From Herminiimonas arsenitoxidans (GTDB taxonomy: Bacteria > Pseudomonadota > Gammaproteobacteria > Burkholderiales > Burkholderiaceae_D), in the NCBI RefSeq assembly GCF_900130075.1, contig NZ_LT671418.1, positions 1,736,001 through 1,800,000 of the forward strand: a DNA stretch of 64,000 nucleotides, given 5' to 3'. The notes beneath the pieces are model-generated. The model worked only from the letters and a program-made list of their open reading frames with translations. It was not told where the DNA came from and did not search any database. The position numbers and the translations under genes were made by a program. Shown here in pieces: positions 1 to 7,892 of this stretch (positions within the stretch are counted from its first letter, which is position 1; each line of letters begins with the position of its first letter).

Positions 1-516
1 GATCTTGGTCTGCCTCAGCTCGATGGCCTATCGGTGCTCAAGCGCTGGCGCGCAGCCAAGCGTACGTTCCCGGTCTTGATCTTGTCGGCACGCAGCAACT
101 GGGCTGAAAAAGTCGAGGGCATAGAAACCGGTGCCGACGACTATCTGGCCAAACCTTTTGAAGTGGCCGAATTAATTGCACGCACACGCGCACTGGTACG
201 TCGTGCTGCCGGCCACGCCGATCCTATTTTGACTTGCGGTGCACTGACGCTGGATACCCGGCGCATGACGGCTACTGTAGACAATCAGCCGGTGCGCTTG
301 TCACCATTGGAATTTCGGTTTTTCTCTTACCTCGCGCATCAACCCGGACGACCGGTATCAGCTGGTGAACTGGCCGAGCATTTGTACGGCGACAACGAAG
401 GTAGCGATACCAACGCCATCGAGGCGCTGGTGCTGCGCATGCGTCGCAAGTTCGGCGCCGACCTGATTGAAACCCGCCGCGGCTTCGGCTACATGCTGTC
501 GGGATCAGGCGATTGA
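1..516 (+). CDS. Response regulator, OmpR/PhoP family (C-terminal part; 5' end outside window)
   Basis: The reading frame is open from base 1, so the gene begins upstream of the window. The visible 171 residues start inside the receiver domain at DLGLPQLDG, whose first Asp is at the usual phospho-acceptor position. The conserved receiver Lys follows in AKPFEVAEL (visible residue 51). A winged-helix DNA-binding domain of the OmpR type fills about residues 75-168 and ends with the typical RRGFGYML. It would regulate promoters after phosphorylation by the kinase encoded immediately downstream, whose start overlaps this stop by 4 bp. The relation to PhoP-type regulators is inferred from the domain order and the PhoQ-like partner. 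Its target genes cannot be told from this window. Confidence 0.93.
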   Translation, partial: DLGLPQLDGLSVLKRWRAAKRTFPVLILSARSNWAEKVEGIETGADDYLAKPFEVAELIARTRALVRRAAGHADPILTCGALTLDTRRMTATVDNQPVRLSPLEFRFFSYLAHQPGRPVSAGELAEHLYGDNEGSDTNAIEALVLRMRRKFGADLIETRRGFGYMLSGSGD

Positions 517-1877
517 GTACGCGTTCGCTTCGCTTACGCCTGTTGCTGTCGGCGGCCTTCGCCGTCCTGATTGCGATGTTGATTGCCTGGTTCGTCATGA
601 CCTGGTTGTTTGCCCGTCATATCGAACGACGCGTGGCGGTGGAGCTGGAAAACGAAGCCATCATTCTGTTATCTGACCTGAGGCTAAGTCCCAATCAAGA
701 ACCGCAAGTGGACGAAACACCAGCCAATCCGCGCTTCAACTTGCCCTCTAGCGGACTGTACTGGCAAGTGAGCAATTCCAAAGGCATGCAACGTTCACGT
801 TCACTCTGGGATGAATCGCTGCCACTACCGACTCCTGCACCTCCACTCAGCAACTGGCGCACACGTACCATCGACGGTCCTTTCGGGCAGCGACTGTTCT
901 TGTTGGAACGCAGCATATTGCTATCGGCTGATACTCCTCCAATACTGCTGCAGCTAGCACAAGACAAAGCCCAACAATATGTAGCGCGCAAGGAGTTTGG
1001 TCATGACCTCGGTTTATTTCTCGCCATACTCGGCGCGGTACTGGTCGCTGCAGCCGCTTTGCAAGTAAGCGTCGGGCTCAAACCTTTGGGTAGATTGCGA
1101 CATGAATTGCTGCGCCTGCAGAACCATCCTGCATCGCGCCTGACCAATTCGCATCCACAGGAAATAGCGCCATTGATAGACGCCATCAACCGCCTGGCAG
1201 ATGCGCGCGAAGCCGATTTGACACGCGCCAAACGCCGCGCGGCCGACCTCGCGCATTCGTTGAAGACGCCATTGGCAGCACTGGAAGCGCAAAGCAATCG
1301 CGCACGAGCGGCTGGCGCAAGCGAGGCGGCTGATGGTATCGAACATGCCATCAGTGCGATGACCATGGCGGTCAATGCTGAGCTCAGCCGTTTGCGCGTG
1401 GACTCGGTACGCAACAATCTCTATGCCAGCGCATCGTCACCGCAGCAAGCTGCAGAACAAATCGTCGGTGTGATTGAACATACAGCGATTGGTGAATCGC
1501 TAGTGTTTGATATCGATATTCCTACATCGCTGAGCGTGCCAGTGCCGCTCGATGATCTCAAGGAATTGCTGGGCGCACTGATGGAAAATGCTGCGCGCTT
1601 CGCCCGACGTCGAGTCTGCATGCAAGGGCAGATGACGGCAGATGGCAACGTTGAGTTGCTTATAGAAGATGATGGCAAGGGTGTTGATGCTGGCACACTA
1701 CATACGCTGCAACATCGCGGCAAACTGGACGAGGCTGGTCCCGGTCATCACGGACTCGGCCTCATCATCGCGCGCGAACTGGTAGATGCAACCAATGGCC
1801 AGATGCAGCTCACACACAGCGCCCTGGGCGGCTTGAAGATAGTACTGACTTGGCCGATGGCGGCGCGCTCGATCTAA
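513..1877 (+). CDS. Sensor histidine kinase, PhoQ-like
   Basis: Membrane-bound sensor kinase of 454 residues. Two transmembrane segments (about residues 9-33 and 166-188) flank a periplasmic sensor region of roughly 130 residues. A short HAMP-like linker leads to the H-box DLAHSLKTPLAAL, with phospho-acceptor His248. The SLKTP form is typical of PhoQ-type kinases. The ATPase domain shows an N-box (LMENAARFA), G1 (EDDGKGVD) and G2 (GLGLIIAREL). The start is TTG at 513 and overlaps the regulator stop by 4 bp, which indicates translational coupling. The pair forms a two-component system. The stimulus is unknown; the PhoQ acidic patch is not obvious in the sensor region. Confidence 0.93.
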   Translation: MSTRSLRLRLLLSAAFAVLIAMLIAWFVMTWLFARHIERRVAVELENEAIILLSDLRLSPNQEPQVDETPANPRFNLPSSGLYWQVSNSKGMQRSRSLWDESLPLPTPAPPLSNWRTRTIDGPFGQRLFLLERSILLSADTPPILLQLAQDKAQQYVARKEFGHDLGLFLAILGAVLVAAAALQVSVGLKPLGRLRHELLRLQNHPASRLTNSHPQEIAPLIDAINRLADAREADLTRAKRRAADLAHSLKTPLAALEAQSNRARAAGASEAADGIEHAISAMTMAVNAELSRLRVDSVRNNLYASASSPQQAAEQIVGVIEHTAIGESLVFDIDIPTSLSVPVPLDDLKELLGALMENAARFARRRVCMQGQMTADGNVELLIEDDGKGVDAGTLHTLQHRGKLDEAGPGHHGLGLIIARELVDATNGQMQLTHSALGGLKIVLTWPMAARSI

Positions 1878-1921
1878 GATTAAATCCGACCAACTCTTTC
1901 AATATTCCTCAGTTGGAATTT

Positions 1922-1957
1922 GAGTCATGGCTGGCATCAACGCGCCAGCCATGACTC
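1922..1957. terminator. Perfect 14-bp inverted repeat between convergent genes
   Basis: Arms gagtcatggctggc (1922-1935) and gccagccatgactc (1944-1957) are perfectly complementary, with an 8-nt loop. It lies between the kinase stop and the stop of the convergent OsmC-YcaO gene, so it probably ends transcription from both sides. There is no T tract, so it is not a canonical intrinsic terminator. Confidence 0.6.
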
Positions 1958-1963
1958 GTCACC

Positions 1964-4168
1964 CTAACTAGCTGTAGCCGCCGCGTTTGCTCTAGCCTTG
2001 TGCAATTTTTTGTAGCTGTCGATCAAGCGATGGTGCCTATCGAGACCTTCAAGTTTCATACTCGTTGGCGTTAAGCCGAAGAAGCGCACGCTGCCGTCCA
2101 CTGCCCCCAGTACCGCGTCCATTCGCGTATTGCCAAACATGCGACGGAAATTGACTACGTAGTCGTCCAGTTCCATGTCGTCGTCGAGCACCACCTCCAG
2201 CACGACATTCAAAGCCTGATAAAACAAGCCGCGCTCGGCCGAGTTATCGTTGTATTGCAAGAAGGCGCCCACCAAGTCATGCGCCTCTTCAAATTGTTGC
2301 AAGGCGAGATTGATCAGCAACTTCAACTCGAGGACCGTGAGTTGTCCCCACTCCGTATTCTCATCAAATTCGATACCGATCAATGTGGCGATGTCGCCGT
2401 AATCATCGAGCTCATTGTTCTCTAAGCGATCCAGCAGTGCTTCCAGACTGTCATCGTCCAGCTGATGCAGATTCAAGATATCGGCACGGAACAACAGTGC
2501 TTTGTTGGTGTTATCCCAGATCAAATCATCTACCGGATAAATTTCGGAATAACCCGGCACCAAAATCCGGCAGGCAGTGGCACCCAGCTGGTCATACACC
2601 GCGGTGTACACCTCTTTGCCCATGCCTTCGAGTATGCCGAACAAGGTCGCGGCTTCGTCAGCATTGGAGTTTTCACCCTGGCCAGAAAAATCCCATTCGA
2701 CAAAATCGTAATCGGATTTGGCACTGAAGAAGCGCCACGACACGATGCCGCTGGAATCGATGAAGTGTTCGACAAAGTTATATGGCTCAGTCACGGCTTC
2801 ACTTGTAAAGGTGGGCCGAGGTAAATCATTCAGGCCTTCAAAACTACGACCTTGCAGCAATTCCGTCAGACTACGTTCCAGTGCTACTTCGAAACTTGGG
2901 TGTGCGCCGAACGAGGCAAACACGCCGCCTGTACGCGGGTTCATCAAGGTGACGCACATCACGGGATAAGTGCCGCCTAACGACGCATCCTTTACCAACA
3001 CTGAGAAGCCCTGCTCTTCCAAACCCTTGATCCCAGCCAGAATGCCGGGATATTTCGCCAGCACTTCTTGCGGTACATCAGGCAAGGCAATTTCGCCTTC
3101 AAGAATTTCGCGTTTGACTGCTCGTTCGAAAATCTCCGACAGACATTGCACTTGCGCTTCAACCAACGTATTACCGGCACTCATGCCATTACTGACGTAG
3201 AGATTTTCGATCAGATTCGACGGGAAATACACCACCTCGCCGTCCGACTGCCGCACATACGGAAGCGAACAAATGCCGCGCTCTGTGTTGCCAGAATTGG
3301 TGTCAATTAGATGCGAGCCACGCAACTCGCCATCGGGGTTATAAATTTCCAGACAGTATTCATCCAGGATTTCTTTCGGTAGCGCATCTTTGCGGCCAGG
3401 CTTGAACCAGCGCTCGTTTGGATAATGTACAAACTCTGCGTTGGCGATGTCCTCGCCCCAAAACGACCCAGCGTAGAAATGGTTGTTGTTCAGTCGCTCG
3501 ATGTACTCACCCAAGGCCGATGCCAGCGCGCTTTCCTTGGTCGCACCTTTGCCGTTGGTAAAGCACATAGGCGAATGCGCATCACGGATATGCAACGACC
3601 ACACATTGGGAATGATGTTGCGCCACGAAGCGATTTCAATTTTGATGCCCAGGTTCGCCAACACGCCCGACATATTCGCGATGGTTTGCTCCAGCGGCAG
3701 ATCCTTGCCAGGAATATAGGTAGCAGCATCAGCATCCGGCTTCAATGTCAGCAAGGACTGTGCATCGGCATCCAGATTCTCTACCTCTTCAATCACAAAC
3801 TCGGGTCCGGCTTGCACCACTTTTTTCACCGTACAACGCTCGATGGAGCGCAAGATACCTCGACGGTCTGACTCCGAAATATCCGCTGGCAACTCAACCT
3901 GTATCTTGAAAATCTGCTGGTAACGGTTTTCCGGGTCAACAATATTGTTCTGCGACAGGCGAATATTCTCGGTGGAGATATTGCGCGTGTTGCAGTACAA
4001 CTTCACGAAGTAAGCCGCACACAAGGCCGATGAAGCCAGAAAGTAATCGAAGGGACCGGGTGCCGAGCCATCGCCTTTATAGCGGATAGGCTGATCGGCG
4101 ATTACTGTGAAGTCATCGAACTTGGCTTCAAGACGCAGCTTGTCGAGAAAGTTGACTTTAATTTCCAT
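1964..4168 (-). CDS. OsmC domain / YcaO domain fusion protein
   Basis: A 734-residue protein in three parts. Residues 1-140 resemble OsmC/Ohr peroxidases and keep two cysteines at the expected places: Cys50 in SSALCAAYF and Cys112 in IERCTVKKV. From about residue 170 to 600 is a YcaO domain with its ATP-site elements (KESALASALGEYIER; SAGNTLVEAQVQCLSEIFER). The last 130 residues are an acidic helical, TPR-like region as in E. coli YcaO. YcaO enzymes use ATP to activate peptide backbone amides; E. coli YcaO is linked to RimO-dependent thiomethylation of ribosomal protein S12. The C-terminus lacks the Pro-rich tail of thiazole/oxazole-forming YcaOs, and no precursor peptide gene is nearby. A RiPP role is therefore unlikely. 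This fusion is known in other Proteobacteria, but its substrate is not established. Confidence 0.88.
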   Translation of the reverse strand: MEIKVNFLDKLRLEAKFDDFTVIADQPIRYKGDGSAPGPFDYFLASSALCAAYFVKLYCNTRNISTENIRLSQNNIVDPENRYQQIFKIQVELPADISESDRRGILRSIERCTVKKVVQAGPEFVIEEVENLDADAQSLLTLKPDADAATYIPGKDLPLEQTIANMSGVLANLGIKIEIASWRNIIPNVWSLHIRDAHSPMCFTNGKGATKESALASALGEYIERLNNNHFYAGSFWGEDIANAEFVHYPNERWFKPGRKDALPKEILDEYCLEIYNPDGELRGSHLIDTNSGNTERGICSLPYVRQSDGEVVYFPSNLIENLYVSNGMSAGNTLVEAQVQCLSEIFERAVKREILEGEIALPDVPQEVLAKYPGILAGIKGLEEQGFSVLVKDASLGGTYPVMCVTLMNPRTGGVFASFGAHPSFEVALERSLTELLQGRSFEGLNDLPRPTFTSEAVTEPYNFVEHFIDSSGIVSWRFFSAKSDYDFVEWDFSGQGENSNADEAATLFGILEGMGKEVYTAVYDQLGATACRILVPGYSEIYPVDDLIWDNTNKALLFRADILNLHQLDDDSLEALLDRLENNELDDYGDIATLIGIEFDENTEWGQLTVLELKLLINLALQQFEEAHDLVGAFLQYNDNSAERGLFYQALNVVLEVVLDDDMELDDYVVNFRRMFGNTRMDAVLGAVDGSVRFFGLTPTSMKLEGLDRHHRLIDSYKKLHKARANAAATAS

Positions 4169-4332
4169 GAGGGAATTCCAAAAATGATGCTCAAAATGAG
4201 GTAGGCGCTATTATCCGTCACCGCGCCGGTGCCGTGTAATACATCGCTGCTTGCCACAAATGCTGGTGAATACGGATAAATGGCTAGACGAAGGCCATGA
4301 CGCAGGACATGGCCAACATGGGTAGTGTCGAA

Positions 4333-5130
4333 TCAGGGAACGAGCGGGGAATAATCTCCGTATCCATCAGGCCACTGCGTTAGAACTTCAAAGCCTGTTT
4401 CTGTCACTGCAACCATGTGTTCCCATTGTGCAGAGAGTGAATGATCCTTGGTAACGACTGTCCAGCCGTCAGGCATTTCTTTTGAATGTCGTTTACCCGC
4501 GTTAATCATGGGTTCTATCGTGAAGACCATTCCGGTTTGGAGCGTCAGACCTGTACCCGGCTGGCCGTAGTGCAGCACCTGCAAATCCTCATGGTAAATC
4601 TTGCCTATACCGTGACCACAATACTCGCGCACCACGCTAAAGCCTTCTTTATGCGCGACTGATTGAATCGCATAACCAACATCGCCCAAGGTTGCTCCTG
4701 GCTTTACTGCGAGGATGCCCGCACGCATCGCTTCGTAAGTTGTATTAACCAGGCGTTTGGCCAGGATGCTGGGCTGCCCCACAAAATACATGCGACTGGT
4801 ATCACCGTGCCATCCGTCCTTCGTCAATGCCACGTCGATGTTGACGATATCGCCATTCTTCAAGGGCTTGTCAGAAGGGATACCGTGACAGATGACGTGA
4901 TTGACCGATGCACATATCGTTTTAGGGTAGCCGTGATAGCCGATATTGATAGGCACTGCATCCAGCACATCAACGATGTAATCGTGACATAGCTGGTCCA
5001 ACTCATTGGTCGTGACTCCGGGTCTGACGTGTTCGGCAATCATGCTGAGAACTTGTGCCGCCAATGCACCGGACTTCCGCAGCATCGCAATGTCGGCAGG
5101 CGTTTTGATTTCGACTTGAGCGGCCATCAT
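4333..5130 (-). CDS. map: Type I methionine aminopeptidase
   Basis: A 265-residue cytosolic metalloenzyme that removes the initiator Met from new proteins. The five metal ligands are visible: two Asp in NIDVALTKDGWHGDTSRMY, His in GHGIGKIYHED, Glu in FTIEPMINAG and Glu in WEHMVAVTETG. The substrate-site His lies in NHVICHGIP. The length matches E. coli Map (264). The housekeeping copy usually sits beside rpsB. This one instead overlaps a ParD-like gene by 4 bp (ATGA type), so it is probably a second, accessory copy with its own regulation. A lone essential copy cannot be excluded from one window. Confidence 0.95.
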   Translation of the reverse strand: MMAAQVEIKTPADIAMLRKSGALAAQVLSMIAEHVRPGVTTNELDQLCHDYIVDVLDAVPINIGYHGYPKTICASVNHVICHGIPSDKPLKNGDIVNIDVALTKDGWHGDTSRMYFVGQPSILAKRLVNTTYEAMRAGILAVKPGATLGDVGYAIQSVAHKEGFSVVREYCGHGIGKIYHEDLQVLHYGQPGTGLTLQTGMVFTIEPMINAGKRHSKEMPDGWTVVTKDHSLSAQWEHMVAVTETGFEVLTQWPDGYGDYSPLVP

Positions 5131-5354
5131 GCCTTCTCAAGTGACAGAGTGAGATCTTGAGGCGATTCCGCAGCTTGCTGTTCCGCTTCCCTGAGTTTTT
5201 GGCAAATGTCGTTATAACAAAGGCCGGGATTTAACTCTGCCATCATGCCAACGCGTAGCCAATGCTCGGCTTGCGAGTTGATGGAGCGGCTCATCGCTCC
5301 GCTGGTGAGGCGCAGATTCGTATGCATCTGCTCCGTGATTTTGACGATACCCAT
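5127..5354 (-). CDS. ParD-like small protein, first gene of a two-gene operon with map
   Basis: A 75-residue protein starting MGIVKITEQMHTNLRL and continuing AMSRSINSQAEHWLRVG. This matches the ParD-like antitoxin family (Pfam ParD_like), whose N-terminus resembles ribbon-helix-helix DNA-binding proteins. No ParE or other RelE-type toxin is beside it; the partner is the methionine aminopeptidase, overlapping by 4 bp. The simplest reading is an autoregulating DNA-binding protein that controls the operon. A true toxin-antitoxin role is unproven. Three helically spaced repeats sit in its promoter region (5373-5400). Confidence 0.8.
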   Translation of the reverse strand: MGIVKITEQMHTNLRLTSGAMSRSINSQAEHWLRVGMMAELNPGLCYNDICQKLREAEQQAAESPQDLTLSLEKA

Positions 5355-5362
5355 GTAATGCC

Positions 5363-5400
5363 TATTTATATGAAATGTAGTTAAACGTATATAAAATGTA
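5363..5400 (-). promoter_or_regulatory. Promoter/operator region of the parD-like-map operon with three phased repeats
   Basis: Read on the plus strand, AAATGTA (5373-5379), AAACGTA (5383-5389) and AAATGTA (5394-5400) are direct repeats with starts 10 and 11 bp apart, so they share one DNA face. A TATAAAT-like -10 candidate on the minus strand (about 5363-5369) lies between the repeats and the start codon. This fits an autorepressor site, but no -35 is convincing. Confidence 0.4.
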
Positions 5401-5480
5401 TATTAACATGGCTTGCGTTTTTGGCGTGTAGGCCGCGCTCGCAAACGACTTCGCAGTATTCGCAGGAATTCAATGAGTAA

Positions 5481-5507
5481 GGTGCGCCAGTTCCACGAAG
5501 GCGCACC
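5481..5507. terminator. GC-rich hairpin downstream of the lipoprotein gene
   Basis: Arms ggtgcgcc (5481-5488) and ggcgcacc (5500-5507) with an 11-nt loop. It lies between the lipoprotein stop and the promoter of the parD-like gene, where a terminator is expected. No T tract follows on the minus strand. Confidence 0.4.
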
Positions 5508-5576
5508 TCTCGCTCGGCTTCACATGACATGCATCCTTGCGTATAAGGAATGTGAATTGTCTGTACGGCCAGATGA

Positions 5577-6239
5577 CTATTTCAACTGAGCGACCAAGGC
5601 GTCTGCGCCTTTTTCGATGCCTGTTTTGGCGGCACTCAGCGAGCCGAAAGTCGCGGCAATATTCATTGCATTGGGATACTGCTTCGTCACGAATGCTTTC
5701 AGGAGTTGGTTACTCGTCGCGTCATAAATTTCGACCGAATAGCTGACTGATCCCATGAATATTCCTTCTTTCCCACGCACTGATTGGACAACGTTGTAAG
5801 GCATTCCAGCCAGATCGAAACGAGTGACCGTCGATGCCACCGCAGTGTTGGTGCCAGCACCGGTCAAAGTCAATTTCAGCTTGAGGGTATTGGGTCCTGT
5901 ATTGGTAGCAATCCGAAACCGTGCGCTCAATACTTTTTTGAATGTTGTATCCATGTAGTTGGCGAGCTCTTGCTTGCCGGCTTCCGACAAATCACCAAAC
6001 TGATGATCAGGTCCGTTGTAGATGGTGACCGGCTCCATGACTATCGTGGAATAGTCCATCCAATTCGCATTCGAAGAATAGACATAAGGCGTTTTGTCGG
6101 CGTCCTTTTGCGAGTTCGGCTGCAGTTGAGGTGCCGAGTTGAGTTTGACGTAGGGAACAGGTGCGGTGCTGGCGCAACCAGCGAGCGCAATGAGCGAAAT
6201 ACAGGCCAGGGGTAAAGCGATTGTTGAGAACTTATTCAT
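5577..6239 (-). CDS. Outer-membrane-type lipoprotein, DUF3313-like
   Basis: The start is placed at 6239 (MNKFSTIALPL...), which has a strong AGGAAA ribosome site 6 nt upstream and begins a lipoprotein signal with lipobox IALAGC. A longer frame upstream is open but would run through the operator DNA. The mature part of about 200 residues shows a DUF3313-like pattern (ANWMDYSTIVMEPVTIY; YSVEIYDATSNQLLKAF). The function of that family is unknown. The gene is alone on its strand. Two strong palindromes upstream (6317-6374) match one in front of the tetR gene at 8.7-9.3 kb, so that regulator probably represses it. Confidence 0.75.
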   Translation of the reverse strand: MNKFSTIALPLACISLIALAGCASTAPVPYVKLNSAPQLQPNSQKDADKTPYVYSSNANWMDYSTIVMEPVTIYNGPDHQFGDLSEAGKQELANYMDTTFKKVLSARFRIATNTGPNTLKLKLTLTGAGTNTAVASTVTRFDLAGMPYNVVQSVRGKEGIFMGSVSYSVEIYDATSNQLLKAFVTKQYPNAMNIAATFGSLSAAKTGIEKGADALVAQLK

Positions 6240-6316
6240 GATATTTCCTATAGGGTCAGAGGGACGATTGACCGGCTTTAAGAGGTAAAAAGCGATGGAC
6301 GACACCATCAAACACA

Positions 6317-6338
6317 TTAATGACCGATCGATCATTAA
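6317..6338. promoter_or_regulatory. Palindromic operator A, probable TetR-family site
   Basis: A 22-bp near-perfect palindrome with core TAATGACCGATCGATCATTA at 6318-6337. It shares its half-site TAATGACC with site B (6353-6374) and with the site ahead of tetR (9395-9416). It lies 78 bp upstream of the lipoprotein start, in the region divergent from the gene at 6487. Confidence 0.65.
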
Positions 6339-6352
6339 ATAGTGTATCATCA

Positions 6353-6374
6353 CTAATGACCGATTGGTCATTAG
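6353..6374. promoter_or_regulatory. Palindromic operator B, probable TetR-family site
   Basis: Arms CTAATGACC (6353-6361) and GGTCATTAG (6366-6374) are perfectly complementary around GATT. Its centre is 36 bp from that of site A. A TACACT -10 candidate for the lipoprotein gene lies between the two sites on the minus strand, where a bound repressor would block it. Confidence 0.68.
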
Positions 6375-6486
6375 TATTTTTTAACGCAATGTGAGATGCT
6401 GTCGCTACGCCGTGTCAGAACTCTGTAGCCTGTTGACAGTCAGATAATTCACATTGGCTTTATGTAATAAAAAAAGGAGCATCACC

Positions 6487-6942
6487 ATGAACTTCCCCCC
6501 TAGTCTTCGCCTCGCCTGCTTTCTTGTAATGACAGGCTCCGCGTTCCACGTACAGGCAGAGAGTTTTGCGTCGTCGGCCTCGAGCGCCGGCTCAGCCTCC
6601 AGCGGCAGCGTGTCAGGCTCATTGCATGATTCGAGCAATAGTTCGAGTAGAGATGAAAAGAGAGCAGATGGCGATTACCGCATCACCGATGTGGCTGAAG
6701 CACCTGGCAAAGCTGATTTCCGCCGAGTCACACTGCAGGCCGACAATACGCAACAGCGCATCGTGCTGGATCTGCCAGCAGCCGTAATGGACAAGCAAGC
6801 ACTTGGTCGCGGCGACCTCGTCCATGCGCAAAACCGTGTATACGGTTTGGAGTTCGCCCGCAGTGACACGCGAGAAGCGTTCTACCTCGTACTCGCCGAC
6901 AATTGGCATGACGAACTTGCTCCACGCTTAGTTGGTCTGTGA
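6487..6942 (+). CDS. Secreted protein with Ser-rich N-terminus, unknown function
   Basis: The start at 6487 is set by AAAGGAG 7 nt upstream and gives a good signal peptide (MNFPPSLRLACFLVMTGSA, cleavage after HVQA). The mature protein opens with about 35 residues rich in Ser, Ala and Gly, a low-complexity linker. A compact domain of about 90 residues follows (YRITDVAEAPGKADFRRVTLQ ... FYLVLADNWHDELAPRL). I do not recognise the family. The stop overlaps the GTG start of the DUF2145 gene by 3 bases, so the two are translationally coupled and probably act together in the periplasm. Confidence 0.75.
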   Translation: MNFPPSLRLACFLVMTGSAFHVQAESFASSASSAGSASSGSVSGSLHDSSNSSSRDEKRADGDYRITDVAEAPGKADFRRVTLQADNTQQRIVLDLPAAVMDKQALGRGDLVHAQNRVYGLEFARSDTREAFYLVLADNWHDELAPRLVGL

Positions 6943-7862
6943 GAGTTCGCCGTCTACTTGCATCCTTGCTGATAGTCGCGGCCGTTACCGCCGTCGCTTC
7001 AGCAAATGCGGCCTCTGGTTCATCTGCTCTATCGAACTTTTGTGATCGAACGCAACAACTCACCGCGAGTCAGCAAGATCGCGTGTTGCGCTTTGCAGCT
7101 GTCGTGCGTGATGAGTTGGCTGCGACAAATAGCGGTGCAGTATTAATCAGTCGCTCCGGCCTCGACTTGTCACGCTTTCATATCCGCTACTCACATACCG
7201 CCATTGCATGGCGTGATGAGGACGCGACATGGACTGCGCGCCAGCTCTACTATGCTTGCGATGAAGAACGCCCACGCATCTATGATCAGGGCGTCGCCGG
7301 ATTCGCGATGGGTATCGACAATCCAGCGCTGGGCTACATTTCGATCGTGAAGCTGCCATCCGATCCAGCGCAGATGTTTAAAGTCACATCGCTCGATAAA
7401 GCACGCGCACTACGATTGCTGGCGGCGAGCTATAGTGCGAACGCTTATGCATACGGGCTGAGCTATCAGAATTGCAATCAGTGGGTGATGGAAATACTTG
7501 CAGCGGCATGGGGTAACTTGCCCGATGGCGACGACCTGCGCGAACGCGCACAGCTTTGGCTGCGTCAAGCCGGTTATGCGCCGGAACCGGTCGCGGTCAA
7601 TTCGCACTGGCTGATGTTTGCATCAAGCTTTGTACCGCTGTTGCATCTTGATGATCATCCCGAAGATGACCGCTATGCGATGAAACTGAAAATTAGTTTA
7701 CCAGCCACTGTCGAAACATTCGTCCAAGAGAAGTTTCCAACTAGTGAGCGTGTTGAAATTTGCCACGATGGCAAACGCGTCGTCGTGCATCGCGGCTGGT
7801 CACCTATCGCCGATGGCTGCATACCGGGCGAAGGCGACCGCATCATTGATCTAGATGGATGA
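6939..7862 (+). CDS. DUF2145-family exported protein
   Basis: A 307-residue protein with a GTG start overlapping the preceding gene (GTGA). The signal peptide is about residues 1-25 (LLASLLIVAAVTAVASANA). The body matches DUF2145: SHTAIAWRDEDATWTARQLY, YACDEERPRIYDQG and a conserved YQNCNQWVMEILAAAWG. The ordered His, Cys and Asn in SHTAIAW and YQNCNQW recall papain-like or NlpC-type active sites, but that is inference only. The family has no assigned role. Its partner is the secreted Ser-rich protein upstream. Confidence 0.8.
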   Translation: MRVRRLLASLLIVAAVTAVASANAASGSSALSNFCDRTQQLTASQQDRVLRFAAVVRDELAATNSGAVLISRSGLDLSRFHIRYSHTAIAWRDEDATWTARQLYYACDEERPRIYDQGVAGFAMGIDNPALGYISIVKLPSDPAQMFKVTSLDKARALRLLAASYSANAYAYGLSYQNCNQWVMEILAAAWGNLPDGDDLRERAQLWLRQAGYAPEPVAVNSHWLMFASSFVPLLHLDDHPEDDRYAMKLKISLPATVETFVQEKFPTSERVEICHDGKRVVVHRGWSPIADGCIPGEGDRIIDLDG

Positions 7863-7892
7863 CTGACTTTCAGGCAAATAGATGCGAGCCTG

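Noticed and set aside
1964..4168. A RiPP (azole or thioamide peptide) cluster built on the YcaO gene
   Set aside because: No small precursor gene, dehydrogenase, E1-like partner or transporter lies around it, and the C-terminal Pro-rich tail is missing.
5127..5354. A classical ParDE toxin-antitoxin pair
   Set aside because: No ParE/RelE-like gene adjoins the ParD-like gene on either side; the only partner is a full methionine aminopeptidase.
6240..6371. An N-terminal extension of the lipoprotein gene up to 6371
   Set aside because: It would cover the two palindromes and spoil the lipoprotein signal. The start at 6239 has a strong ribosome site and a lipobox at the right distance.
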